From NCBI GenBank assembly GCA_040388375.1, contig JAZKBU010000016.1, positions 1 to 45,716 on the forward strand: a DNA stretch of 45,716 bases, given 5' to 3'. Each line of letters opens with the position of its first letter. The stretch's first letter is position 1. The stretch is from Bacteroidota bacterium. Its GTDB lineage: Bacteria; Bacteroidota; Bacteroidia; UKL13-3. The notes beneath the pieces were generated by a model. That model saw nothing but the letters and a program-made list of their open reading frames with translations. It was not told where the DNA came from and did no database searches. A program made the position numbers and the translations under genes. Shown here one piece after another: positions 26,670 through 34,970 of the stretch.

Positions 26670-27266
26670 ATGGCTAAAGTAAAAGTACCTCGTAAAAGTA
26701 CCTCGGTTGATATGACTGCAATGACAGACGTTGCATTCCTATTGCTAACATTTTTTATGTTGGCTACCCAGTTCAAACCCGATGAACCAGTACAGGTGTT
26801 AACTCCAGCCTCTGTTGCCGAAATTCCACTACCCGATGTTGACGTAATGCTTATTACCATCAGTGATGATAATAAAGTATTCTTTGACCTTCAAGGAGAG
26901 CATTATAAATATGCCTTATTGGAGCGTATGGGTAAAAAGTACAATATTGCATTTACCGAAGACGAAAGACAAAAGTTTTCAAACATGAGTAGTTTTGGTT
27001 TACCCATTGCTCAGTTGAAACAATACATTAACTTAAGTCCGGATAAACGTAAATCTATGCCATCAACCGGTATTCCTTGCGACTCATTAAACAATGAATT
27101 GGGAGACTGGGTATGGCAAAGTAGATTGACCAACAATAACTTTAGAGTGGCTATTAAAGGCGATAGAGAGGTAAGTTACCCAACAATTAAACAAGTAATT
27201 AAAACCCTACAAGACAAAGATGTAAATAGATTTAATTTTATTACATCAATGGAAGGTGGTAAATAA
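26670..27266 (+). CDS. exbD: ExbD-type biopolymer transport protein (first copy)
   Basis: A 198-residue ExbD. One membrane helix (about 16-36) holds the essential Asp20 in MTDVAFLLLTFFML. The periplasmic part is about 60 residues longer than in E. coli ExbD, with an insertion between about 60 and 140, and ends in VAIKGDREVSYPTIKQVIKTLQDKDVNRFNFIT, the conserved periplasmic fold. The gene lies 63 bp after exbB and is followed by a second ExbD gene after 21 bp. Confidence 0.94.
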   Translation: MAKVKVPRKSTSVDMTAMTDVAFLLLTFFMLATQFKPDEPVQVLTPASVAEIPLPDVDVMLITISDDNKVFFDLQGEHYKYALLERMGKKYNIAFTEDERQKFSNMSSFGLPIAQLKQYINLSPDKRKSMPSTGIPCDSLNNELGDWVWQSRLTNNNFRVAIKGDREVSYPTIKQVIKTLQDKDVNRFNFITSMEGGK

Positions 27267-27287
27267 TTTAAGAAAGGAAACTAAAAA

Positions 27288-27944
27288 ATGGCAGAAATAG
27301 AAGGCGGTGGCGGTGGCGGTCATAAAAAAGGCGGTAAACCAAAAGGCAAGAAACTATCAACCCGTGTAGATTTTACACCCATGGTAGATTTAGGCTTCTT
27401 GTTGATTACCTTTTTTATGTTAACTACCTCGCTCAACAAGCCAAAAACCATGGAGTTGAACATGCCGGTAAAAGATCCTAATGGAGATAATACACCAATT
27501 AAGGTTTCTCAGGCAGTTACAGTTCTATTAACAGGAAATAATCAAGTAATGTACTATTTTAGTGATCCAGTAACATTGGAACCTATGACTCCACAAATAA
27601 CTGATTTTAGTGACGGAGGAATAAGACCTATGTTGTTGCGTGAAAATAAAAAACGCAATCCAAAATTGGATTCTATCCAAGTGTATAAAGACTTGTTCAA
27701 AACATCTAAGATAAAGGAAAGTGAAATGAAAGCTCGTATTGCTGATATTAAAGCCTGGAAAGATGGTTTAATAGTAGTAATTAAGGCTGACGATAACGCT
27801 AAGTTTAAAAACATAGTTGACATTTTAGATGAAATGTTAATTTGTAATATTGGCCGTTATGCGATTGTTGATATTTCAGATCCTGAAAAAGATTTAATTA
27901 AAAGTTCGGCAGCATCTTTAGCCGAAGCCTTAAAACAAAACTAA
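27288..27944 (+). CDS. ExbD-type biopolymer transport protein (second copy)
   Basis: A 218-residue ExbD. A glycine- and lysine-rich cytoplasmic tail (residues 5-22) precedes the membrane helix (about 29-48) with the essential Asp34 in PMVDLGFLLITFFML. The C-terminal fold (LIVVIKADDNAKFKNIVDILDEM) is intact. Two different ExbDs in one operon are common in Bacteroidota and fit an ExbD dimer formed as a heterodimer; that pairing is an inference. Only 5 bp separate its stop from tonB. Confidence 0.94.
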   Translation: MAEIEGGGGGGHKKGGKPKGKKLSTRVDFTPMVDLGFLLITFFMLTTSLNKPKTMELNMPVKDPNGDNTPIKVSQAVTVLLTGNNQVMYYFSDPVTLEPMTPQITDFSDGGIRPMLLRENKKRNPKLDSIQVYKDLFKTSKIKESEMKARIADIKAWKDGLIVVIKADDNAKFKNIVDILDEMLICNIGRYAIVDISDPEKDLIKSSAASLAEALKQN

Positions 27945-27949
27945 TTGAC

Positions 27950-28756
27950 ATGGCAAATACAAGTATTTTTGATAACAATTGGGTTAATTTGGTGTTTGAA
28001 GGGCGCAACCAACAATATGGAGCTTTTGTGCTACGTAAAAAAAGTAGCAGCTATACCATTAAAGGAATAATTTTCTCTATCATCGGATTTTCGTTGGCAA
28101 TAGCGGCACCAGTAATTGTAAATTACATCAAAGCTCAAATACCTAAAGAAAACATTATAGTGGAAGCAGATGTAACCAAATTGGATGCTCCACCTCCACT
28201 AGACAAATCAGCACCACCACCACCTCCTCCTCCACCACCACCTCCGGTTAAGAGTACTATTAAGTTTACTCCTCCAGAGATTAAAAAAGATGAGGAAGTA
28301 CCGGACGAACCACCTCCAACGCAAGAAAAATTGCAAGAGGTTGATGCCGGAGCACAAACAGTAGATGGTGATCCTAATGCCAAAGACGTGTTAACGGAAG
28401 ACCCCGGAACGGGCGATGGCGGAGGAACAAGCGAAATATTATTAGACGCTGAAGTTCCACCTGAGTTTCCGGGAGGAGAAGAAAAAATGTACGAATATTT
28501 AAGTTCGGCAGTTGATTACCCTCCAATGGCAAAAGAAAATAATATTGAAGGACGTGTAGTATTACGTTTTGCAGTAATGTCAGACGGAACAATAAGCGGC
28601 ATTCAAGTAATAAACAAACCAGAACTAGGTTGGGGATGCGAAGAAGCAGTTATAAAAGCTGTTAAAGGTATGCCTAAATGGAGTCCGGGCCGTCAGGCCG
28701 GTCGCCCGGTACCGGTTTACTTTACTTTACCGTTTTTGTTTAATTTACAACAATAA
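27950..28756 (+). CDS. tonB: TonB energy-transducing protein
   Basis: A 268-residue protein. An N-terminal amphipathic part is followed by a membrane anchor (about 38-58). A proline-rich spacer with a run of ten or more prolines (about 89-99) spans the periplasm. The C-terminal TonB domain (about 165-268) holds FPGGEEKMYEYLSSAVDYPP, EGRVVLRFAVMSDG, CEEAVIKAVKGMPKWSPGRQ and PVYFTLPFLF. It couples ExbB/ExbD to receptors at the outer membrane. It is the last gene of the operon, and a strong hairpin follows. Confidence 0.95.
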   Translation: MANTSIFDNNWVNLVFEGRNQQYGAFVLRKKSSSYTIKGIIFSIIGFSLAIAAPVIVNYIKAQIPKENIIVEADVTKLDAPPPLDKSAPPPPPPPPPPPVKSTIKFTPPEIKKDEEVPDEPPPTQEKLQEVDAGAQTVDGDPNAKDVLTEDPGTGDGGGTSEILLDAEVPPEFPGGEEKMYEYLSSAVDYPPMAKENNIEGRVVLRFAVMSDGTISGIQVINKPELGWGCEEAVIKAVKGMPKWSPGRQAGRPVPVYFTLPFLFNLQQ

Positions 28757-28779
28757 TTATTTCATAAAAACATAATACA

Positions 28780-28818
28780 AAATAAGCTTGCTAAACAATT
28801 AGTTTAGTGAGCTTATTT
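28780..28818. terminator. Terminator of the exbB-tonB operon
   Basis: A 17-bp stem (28780-28796 with 28802-28818, two G-U pairs, 5-base loop) starts 24 bp after the tonB stop and is flanked by A- and T-rich DNA. Confidence 0.8.
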
Positions 28819-28852
28819 GTTTATATAAAATGCATAAAAACACCTGTTAGTA

Positions 28853-29068
28853 ATGAGTTTAGAAGAAATCAGAGAAGAAAGAACACATAAAATTGGTAAT
28901 ATTGTTAAATACTTTGGCGCAGTAATGGGCTTATTTTACCTTGTTTTAGGAACAGGTATACTATTAGGCAAAGTACCTTTAATAGTTAATGATATAGTAA
29001 AATATGTTTTGGGGGGCGCCCTATTACTATATGGAATACTTAGGTTATACAGATTAATAAAAAAGTAA
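28853..29068 (+). CDS. Small two-helix membrane protein
   Basis: A 71-residue protein with two hydrophobic segments (about 20-40 and 46-64) between a charged N-terminus (EEIREERT) and a basic end (RLYRLIKK). This layout is common among conserved small Bacteroidota membrane proteins. I cannot assign a function. It lies just after the operon terminator and 29 bp before the kinase gene on the same strand, so it may be cotranscribed with it. Confidence 0.75.
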   Translation: MSLEEIREERTHKIGNIVKYFGAVMGLFYLVLGTGILLGKVPLIVNDIVKYVLGGALLLYGILRLYRLIKK

Positions 29069-29097
29069 GAACGGCCAAACTGCATTATAATTTCAAT

Positions 29098-30147
29098 ATG
29101 ATTCGTAACCCTAAACCTATTCATATAGCCTTACTGGTATCAAGCATTATTGCTACTGTTTTATCACTTGTTATGTATTTTGTTTTAGAATCAAACTGGG
29201 TTTCTATTACTGTTATATTTACACTTACAGCCGGCTTATCTTTTTTCCTGTTTTTTTATACGCTGGAGTTTTTCATTTATAGAAAAATCAAACTGATTTA
29301 TAAAACCATTCATAGCCTTAAAACACAGAAGTACGATGCCGTACTGGAGAATTTTGCATGGGACAAAGACCCCATTTTTGAAATGAGCAAAGAGGTTATT
29401 AACTGGGCCCGCGATAAAAAAATTGAAATAGACCAGCTTAAAAAATTAGCCGACTTCAGAAAAGAATTTTTAGGCAATGTAAGCCATGAATTAAAAACAC
29501 CTATTTTTAGCATACAAGGTTATTTGCATACGCTTTTAGATGGTGCTATGGACGACTCGGAAGTGAATAAAAAGTTTTTGCAAAAGGCCGCTAAAAGCAC
29601 TGATAGGTTAAGTGATTTAGTAGCTGATTTATTAGAAATATCGAAACTGGAAAGTGGTGAATTAACCATGCAAATGGATCGTTTTGATATCAATGCCCTG
29701 ACCAAAGATGTATATGAACAATTTGAAGTAAAAGCCAACCAAAAAGGCATTGAGCAACTGATAAAAGAAGGTTGCAACAAACCTTTTTATGTGTTGGCTG
29801 ACAGGTATAGAATAAGAACCGTGCTGGTAAATTTAATTGGCAATGCCATTAAATATGGTAACGAGAACGGATTTACTACTGCTGCTTACTACGTAATGGG
29901 CGAAAACATTTTAATTGAAATAGCCGATAACGGACAGGGCATAAATCAGGAGAGCCTGCCTCGTATTTTCGAACGTTTTTACCGCGAAGATAAAAGCCGA
30001 GCAAGGGATGACAGCGCTGCCGGTGGTACAGGATTAGGCTTAGCCATTGTAAAACATATTATTGAAGCTCACCTGCAAACCATTAATGTACGAAGTACCA
30101 TTGGCTCTGGCACTACATTTGGCTTTACATTAAAAGCAGCCCAATAA
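29098..30147 (+). CDS. PhoR-like sensor histidine kinase
   Basis: A 349-residue kinase of the HisKA/HATPase_c type. Two membrane helices (8-30, 36-60) enclose a very short loop, so the sensing part is in or near the membrane. A linker leads to HisKA with His130 in LGNVSHELKTP. The ATPase domain shows LVNLIGNAIKYG (N box), IADNGQGI (G1), ERFYREDKSRARDDSAAGGTGLGLAIVKHI (F and G2 boxes). No response regulator is encoded nearby, so its partner lies elsewhere. Confidence 0.92.
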   Translation: MIRNPKPIHIALLVSSIIATVLSLVMYFVLESNWVSITVIFTLTAGLSFFLFFYTLEFFIYRKIKLIYKTIHSLKTQKYDAVLENFAWDKDPIFEMSKEVINWARDKKIEIDQLKKLADFRKEFLGNVSHELKTPIFSIQGYLHTLLDGAMDDSEVNKKFLQKAAKSTDRLSDLVADLLEISKLESGELTMQMDRFDINALTKDVYEQFEVKANQKGIEQLIKEGCNKPFYVLADRYRIRTVLVNLIGNAIKYGNENGFTTAAYYVMGENILIEIADNGQGINQESLPRIFERFYREDKSRARDDSAAGGTGLGLAIVKHIIEAHLQTINVRSTIGSGTTFGFTLKAAQ

Positions 30148-30220
30148 ATATATAAACACTTTTTGCAAACTCTACTATTGTGGTAAGCTATAAACAAAAA
30201 TTTGAATTATACTTGCACAT

Positions 30221-30538
30221 ATGAGCAACGAAGAAAACAACAACAACCAAATTAATATTGAGCTAAGCGAAGAAATAGCAGAAGGAATTTATGCAAACTT
30301 AGCCATTATTACCCATAGCAATAGTGAATTTGTACTTGACTTTATAAGAGTAATGCCTGGTGTACCCAAAGCAAAAGTAAAATCGCGTATTGTATTAACC
30401 CCGGAACATGCCAAACGTTTATTACTTGCTTTAGGCGAGAATATCCAGAAATACGAAGAGCAAGTTGGTACAATTAACCTGCCTGACATGATGCCTCCAT
30501 TCCCAATGAATTTTAGTGGCCCAACTGGGCAAGCATAA
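30221..30538 (+). CDS. DUF3467-domain protein
   Basis: A 105-residue protein with the DUF3467 pattern: INIELSEEIAEGIYANLAIITHSNSEFVLDFIRVMPG and a later ARVVLTPEHAKRLL-like stretch (SRIVLTPEHAKRLLLALGEN). The C-terminal tail is Pro- and Met-rich. The family is widespread and its role is unknown. It lies 73 bp after the kinase and 56 bp before the HerA-like ATPase gene. A TATACTTG at 30208-30215 may be the -7 element of its own promoter, close to the ATG. Confidence 0.85.
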   Translation: MSNEENNNNQINIELSEEIAEGIYANLAIITHSNSEFVLDFIRVMPGVPKAKVKSRIVLTPEHAKRLLLALGENIQKYEEQVGTINLPDMMPPFPMNFSGPTGQA

Positions 30539-30594
30539 ACTATCCTGTATTTAATTCATCAATCGCTAAGTCAATAACTCTTTACGCATAAAGA

Positions 30595-32151
30595 ATGAAG
30601 GAACTATTTATTGAGCAAATAAAAAACGGATATACTTTTAAAGGTGAAAGTATTCAGATAGGTGCAGCTATGCTTAATGGTGAAACATTGGCAGAGTGCC
30701 CTGTAAATTTACCTTTAAAAATGCTTAACAGGCATGGATTGATAGCGGGTGCTACCGGAACGGGTAAAACCAAAACACTACAAACCATAGCCGAAGGTTT
30801 AAGCAATGCCAGTGTACCTGTATTGTTATTGGATATAAAAGGCGATTTAAGTGGCCTTGCCGCCAAAGGCGAATTGAACAATGCAATACAGGAACGTTAT
30901 ACAAAAATAGGTATTAACTATTCGCCCGATGCTTTCCCTACCGAGTTGCTTACTATAAGTAATAAACCGGGCGTAAAAGTAAAAGCAACGGTAAGTGAAT
31001 TTGGACCTTTATTACTTTCAAAAATTTTAAACCTGAACGAAACACAAGCGGGTTTTGTAAGCATGATTTTTAAGTTTTGTGATGATGCACAATTGCCATT
31101 GCTTGACTTAAAAGATTTCATTAAAGTATTGCAGTATATAAGCAATGAAGGCAAGGCTGAAATGGAGCAACAGTATGGCAAAATTTCAACTACATCAACA
31201 GGAACTATATTGCGTAAAGTAATAGAACTTCAACAACAGGATGCGGATGCTTTTTTTGGGGAACGCAGTTTTGAGGTAGATGACCTGATGCGTATAAACG
31301 ATGATGGAAGAGGTATCATTTCTATATTACGCGTAAATGATATACAGGACAAGCCAAAACTATTCTCTACATTTATGCTTTGCCTATTGGCAGAACTGTA
31401 TGCCACTTTACCGGAAGAAGGTGATTTGGATAAACCCAAACTGGTTTTATTTATTGATGAAGCGCATTTAATTTTTCAGGAAGCAAGTGGCGCCCTATTA
31501 CAACAAATAGAAACCATTATAAAACTAATCCGCTCCAAAGGCGTTGGCATATTTTTTTGTACGCAAAACCCGGCCGATGTGCCGGCAGCAGTGCTGGGCC
31601 AATTAGGTTTAAAAGTACAACATGCCTTGCGTGCCTTTACTGCCGCTGACAGGAAAACAATTAAACAAACTGCCGAAAATTATCCGTTATCCGATTTTTA
31701 TAAAACGGATGAATTATTAACCCAACTGGGTATGGGCGAAGCTTTAATAACCTGTTTAAATGAAAAAGGTATTCCTACTCCATTGGTGGCTACCATGCTT
31801 TGTGCACCACAGTCGCGCATGAATATTTTAAACGATACTGAAATAAATGCGGTAATAGCCCAATCGAAAATTGCGGCTAAATACAATCAAACTATAGACA
31901 GTGAAAGTGCTTATGAAATTTTAAATGCTAAGTTGGCCAATGCTGTTAATAGTACTATTGACAACACCCAACAAGCATCGGAAAGCAAAACAAATAAAAA
32001 CGAAAAATCAACTTTAGAACAAATACTAAGCAGCCCGGTAACCAAACAGGTAGGCCGCACGGCTGCACAGATTATTACACGTAGTTTATTGGGCGCACTT
32101 GGCTTAGGAGGTAAAACTAAATCAAAGTCCAAATCAAGCTCTTGGTTCTAA
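30595..32151 (+). CDS. HerA-like ATPase of the DUF853/YjgR type
   Basis: A 518-residue protein of the HerA/VirB4-like superfamily. Walker A is GATGTGKT (52-59), the Walker B strand reads LVLFIDEAHLIF, and FFCTQNPADVPAAVLGQLGLKVQHALRAFTAADRKTIKQ is the sensor/arginine-finger region. Family members include the E. coli protein YjgR and are thought to bind DNA or act as hexameric translocases; the actual role is unknown. The C-terminus is low-complexity and positive. No nuclease partner such as NurA is nearby. Confidence 0.87.
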   Translation: MKELFIEQIKNGYTFKGESIQIGAAMLNGETLAECPVNLPLKMLNRHGLIAGATGTGKTKTLQTIAEGLSNASVPVLLLDIKGDLSGLAAKGELNNAIQERYTKIGINYSPDAFPTELLTISNKPGVKVKATVSEFGPLLLSKILNLNETQAGFVSMIFKFCDDAQLPLLDLKDFIKVLQYISNEGKAEMEQQYGKISTTSTGTILRKVIELQQQDADAFFGERSFEVDDLMRINDDGRGIISILRVNDIQDKPKLFSTFMLCLLAELYATLPEEGDLDKPKLVLFIDEAHLIFQEASGALLQQIETIIKLIRSKGVGIFFCTQNPADVPAAVLGQLGLKVQHALRAFTAADRKTIKQTAENYPLSDFYKTDELLTQLGMGEALITCLNEKGIPTPLVATMLCAPQSRMNILNDTEINAVIAQSKIAAKYNQTIDSESAYEILNAKLANAVNSTIDNTQQASESKTNKNEKSTLEQILSSPVTKQVGRTAAQIITRSLLGALGLGGKTKSKSKSSSWF

Positions 32152-32169
32152 TATAAATTCAATAACAGT

Positions 32170-32712
32170 ATGCAAATAAAAACAACACCTATTGAAGGTT
32201 TACTCATTATAGAGCCACAAGTATTTAACGACCCACGTGGCTATTTTTACGAAAGCTATAACAAAGAAAAAATGTATGCTGCCGGTATTGATATTGAGTT
32301 TGTACAAGACAACCAAAGCTTATCGCAAAAAGGTATTGTAAGAGGCTTACATTTTCAGGCAGCACCATTTGCGCAAGCTAAACTGGTTAGGGTAATTCAG
32401 GGAGCGGTAATGGACGTAGCTGTTGATATTAGAAAAAATTCCCCTACTTACGGACAACATTTTGCCATAGAATTAAGTGCCGAAAACAAAACCATGTTTT
32501 ATATTCCTCCGGGGTTTGCACATGGCTTTGAAACCTTAGCCGACAACACACTATTTTTATATAAATGCAGTAACTTGTACAACAAAGAAAGTGAAGGAGG
32601 TTTACTTTGGAATGATGAACAGCTAAATATCAAATGGCAAACAAAAAATCCATTGGTTAGCGATAAAGACAAAGTATTGCCTTCATTAAACAATTTTATA
32701 TCGCCCTTTTAA
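32170..32712 (+). CDS. rfbC: dTDP-4-dehydrorhamnose 3,5-epimerase
   Basis: A 180-residue RmlC-type cupin. It has DPRGYFYESYN at 21-31, the catalytic His61 in VRGLHFQ, PPGFAHGFETL and a C-terminal IKWQTKNPLVSDKDKVLPSL. It makes dTDP-4-dehydro-L-rhamnose in dTDP-L-rhamnose synthesis for surface polysaccharides. The other rml genes are not in the window. It lies 18 bp after the ATPase gene and 11 bp before the dioxygenase gene. Confidence 0.93.
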   Translation: MQIKTTPIEGLLIIEPQVFNDPRGYFYESYNKEKMYAAGIDIEFVQDNQSLSQKGIVRGLHFQAAPFAQAKLVRVIQGAVMDVAVDIRKNSPTYGQHFAIELSAENKTMFYIPPGFAHGFETLADNTLFLYKCSNLYNKESEGGLLWNDEQLNIKWQTKNPLVSDKDKVLPSLNNFISPF

Positions 32713-32723
32713 AACATAATCAT

Positions 32724-33662
32724 ATGTCCGAAGAAATATTAGACGATGAAGTATTATCGTTAATCAGCCAGATTAAAGATAAATACAATACCCAAGGCCA
32801 AAACTTTAAAAGTTACTTAGAAGGCTTGTTATACCAGGATTACACGCACTATTGGGATTATATAGCTGTTGATAGTTTACTGACTTTACAAAAACCAAAA
32901 ACTTTAATTCCAGATGAAATGATTTTTATAATCTATCATCAGATTACTGAATTATACTTTAAACTTTCGCTCCATGAAATGGAACAGATTGTAACTTCAA
33001 AAAACAATATTGATGTTCATTTTTTTGCGGAAAGAGTAAGACGTATCAATGCTTATTTTAATAACCTGACCCATAGTTTTGAAATAATGGTAAATGGTAT
33101 GGAGCCTGAACAGTTTTTAAAGTTTAGAATGAGTTTATTGCCTGCAAGTGGTTTCCAAAGTGCACAATACCGTATGATTGAAATATATGCTACTGAGTTT
33201 ATAAATTTGGTAAACAAAGAAAAACGAGAAGAAGTAAAAGACCTTCCGATTGACCAACAATTTAATCATATATACTGGCAAGCAGGTGCTACTGAATCGG
33301 ACACTGGAAAGAAAACGTTAACCTTAACCAAGTTTGAACAAAAATATGGTGACAAACTTAAACGACTGGCATGCCAAAATAAAGAGAACAATTTATGGAC
33401 CATATACCAAACGCTAAGTGAAACGGATAAACAAGACGAAACGCTTAAAGCGGAATTGAGAAAGTTTGATTTAAATGTAAATGTAAACTGGCCTTTGATG
33501 CATTATAAATCGGCTGTAAAATATTTACAAAAACCCAAGGAAGATGTGCCTGCAACAGGTGGAACCAACTGGCAAAAATACTTACCTCCGCGTTTTCAGT
33601 TGCGTATATTTTACCCTGAATTATTTACCACTGATGAATTAAACAACTGGGGTAAATTTTAA
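32724..33662 (+). CDS. kynA: Tryptophan 2,3-dioxygenase
   Basis: A 312-residue heme enzyme that opens the indole ring of L-tryptophan to N-formylkynurenine, the first step of the kynurenine route. The helical core shows YHQITELYFKLSLHEMEQI (with the distal His), FRMSLLPASGFQSAQYRMIE, and VNWPLMHYKSAVKYL, where the His is the likely heme ligand. The C-terminal ATGGTNWQKYLPP motif completes the fold. The rest of the kynurenine pathway is not visible here. It is followed directly by a terminator. Confidence 0.9.
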   Translation: MSEEILDDEVLSLISQIKDKYNTQGQNFKSYLEGLLYQDYTHYWDYIAVDSLLTLQKPKTLIPDEMIFIIYHQITELYFKLSLHEMEQIVTSKNNIDVHFFAERVRRINAYFNNLTHSFEIMVNGMEPEQFLKFRMSLLPASGFQSAQYRMIEIYATEFINLVNKEKREEVKDLPIDQQFNHIYWQAGATESDTGKKTLTLTKFEQKYGDKLKRLACQNKENNLWTIYQTLSETDKQDETLKAELRKFDLNVNVNWPLMHYKSAVKYLQKPKEDVPATGGTNWQKYLPPRFQLRIFYPELFTTDELNNWGKF

Positions 33663-33671
33663 ATAATTGAT

Positions 33672-33701
33672 AAAGCCATTTGGTACCAACCGGATGGCTT
33701 T
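33672..33701. terminator. Terminator between convergent genes
   Basis: AAAGCCAT (33672-33679) pairs with ATGGCTTT (33694-33701). The stem extends inward through two G-U and two G-C pairs to a 6-base loop. It ends in a T-run and lies between the dioxygenase gene and the convergent metallopeptidase gene. Confidence 0.8.
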
Positions 33702-33706
33702 TTTAT

Positions 33707-34843
33707 TTAAATAAACAGTAAGTGAAACACAAAGGTAATAACAGCCAAAAGCGGCATTACACGGGTTACTAAATGGGTAACATAACCTGTATTAGTGATG
33801 GCACGTATATCAGAAAAATACCAGTACCTTACACATAATATGATGCTTGATATAATAAAGAAATCTATCAGCAGACCACGCATAATTTGTGCGTTCAATA
33901 TGTTTACCGAAATTAAAACAGCAGCAATCAAAGCCATTAAAGTAACGTGCGAACCATATTGCCAAAACTGTTTTTCATAGGTACTAAATACATGTTCAAA
34001 TACAGGAATATCACGCTTTAACTCTTCATTTATCATTTGTATATCATCCCTGTTAAATGAATAATTATGGCTTGTATTTAACGGGTTTTGATTTAGCAAA
34101 TAACAAAGGTGATAATACAGGGAAGGCAGTTCCTGTTCAAATAAATCGGGCACTTCAAAAAAGTTTTCTATACAAACCGAAAAAAATTCCGATTCATTGG
34201 TGGCTGCATAATCCCTGAAAAAACTAATGGAGCCATTGCGCATTTTATGAAACGATAAACTTGCCAATTCATTCCATTCTTCATAATAATTGCTAAATCT
34301 ACTATCTGCTACATCATCGTCTAAAGCTTCCATTCTGAGTATGTGTGCAAATTCATGCAAGCCCAAATTAAAAGTATCCCTGCTATCCTTATAACCTTCT
34401 TTAAAATGATGCCAGCTTAAAAACACTACTCCATTTCCAAGGGCCAGTCCTTTTACATCACTTTCAACTAATCTACTGTAAAATATATCAGGGAAAAGTA
34501 CAACACCTTTCAGCATATCAAGGTTTGGGCTGTTCAAACCATAAGTTAATTGGGCTAGACAACCACAAATAAACATATTCATTTCACCATCATACACCAA
34601 TTCATCACGGGTTTGAATTTGTATATGCTTGCTGATATCTATACTTCGCTCTACGAATTTTGCTTTGGATAACGAATCCAAGTTATTGTAATAAGGAATA
34701 TTGGCCTGGTAAAATTGATTGTAGGTGTCAAATACATTTTTTTCTACCTCGTAAATATCATCGGGGGCATCGGGCTTTACTATATGAAAATACCTGATGT
34801 AAGCCCACAGAAAAATAATGATAAGTAAAGTTATAGTAGCCAA
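33707..34843 (-). CDS. MtfA-type zinc metallopeptidase with membrane segments
   Basis: A 378-residue protein related to MtfA (peptidase family M90). An N-terminal membrane segment (about 1-20) is followed by the catalytic domain, with the zinc motif HEFAH at 163-167 in LGLHEFAHILRMEAL, preceded by FLSWHHFKEG as in MtfA. Three hydrophobic segments follow the domain (about 298-378), which E. coli MtfA lacks, so this is a membrane-tethered relative. In E. coli the peptidase influences the glucose regulator Mlc; that role need not apply here. The terminator at 34915-34952 separates it from lpd upstream. Confidence 0.82.
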   Translation of the reverse strand: MATITLLIIIFLWAYIRYFHIVKPDAPDDIYEVEKNVFDTYNQFYQANIPYYNNLDSLSKAKFVERSIDISKHIQIQTRDELVYDGEMNMFICGCLAQLTYGLNSPNLDMLKGVVLFPDIFYSRLVESDVKGLALGNGVVFLSWHHFKEGYKDSRDTFNLGLHEFAHILRMEALDDDVADSRFSNYYEEWNELASLSFHKMRNGSISFFRDYAATNESEFFSVCIENFFEVPDLFEQELPSLYYHLCYLLNQNPLNTSHNYSFNRDDIQMINEELKRDIPVFEHVFSTYEKQFWQYGSHVTLMALIAAVLISVNILNAQIMRGLLIDFFIISSIILCVRYWYFSDIRAITNTGYVTHLVTRVMPLLAVITFVFHLLFI

Positions 34844-34914
34844 TGTTTAATAAAAAGATTAAACACGATAATAAATATTTTTTATAAAATAACAACTAAA
34901 CCAAACTTAAGCGC

Positions 34915-34952
34915 AAACAAAAAGGCTACCTTGTTGGGTAGCCTTTTTGTTT
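34915..34952. terminator. Rho-independent terminator after lpd
   Basis: A perfect 16-bp stem (34915-34930 with 34937-34952, 6-base loop), flanked by A- and T-runs on both sides. On the minus strand it follows the lpd stop by 18 bp. Its core AAAAAGGCTAC is the same as in the terminator at 3198-3230. Confidence 0.92.
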
Positions 34953-34970
34953 AATTACATAATGTATTTA

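Noticed and set aside
28135-28383. Glycine-rich open frame on the minus strand
   Set aside because: It is the antisense of the proline run of TonB; the plus-strand gene is certain.
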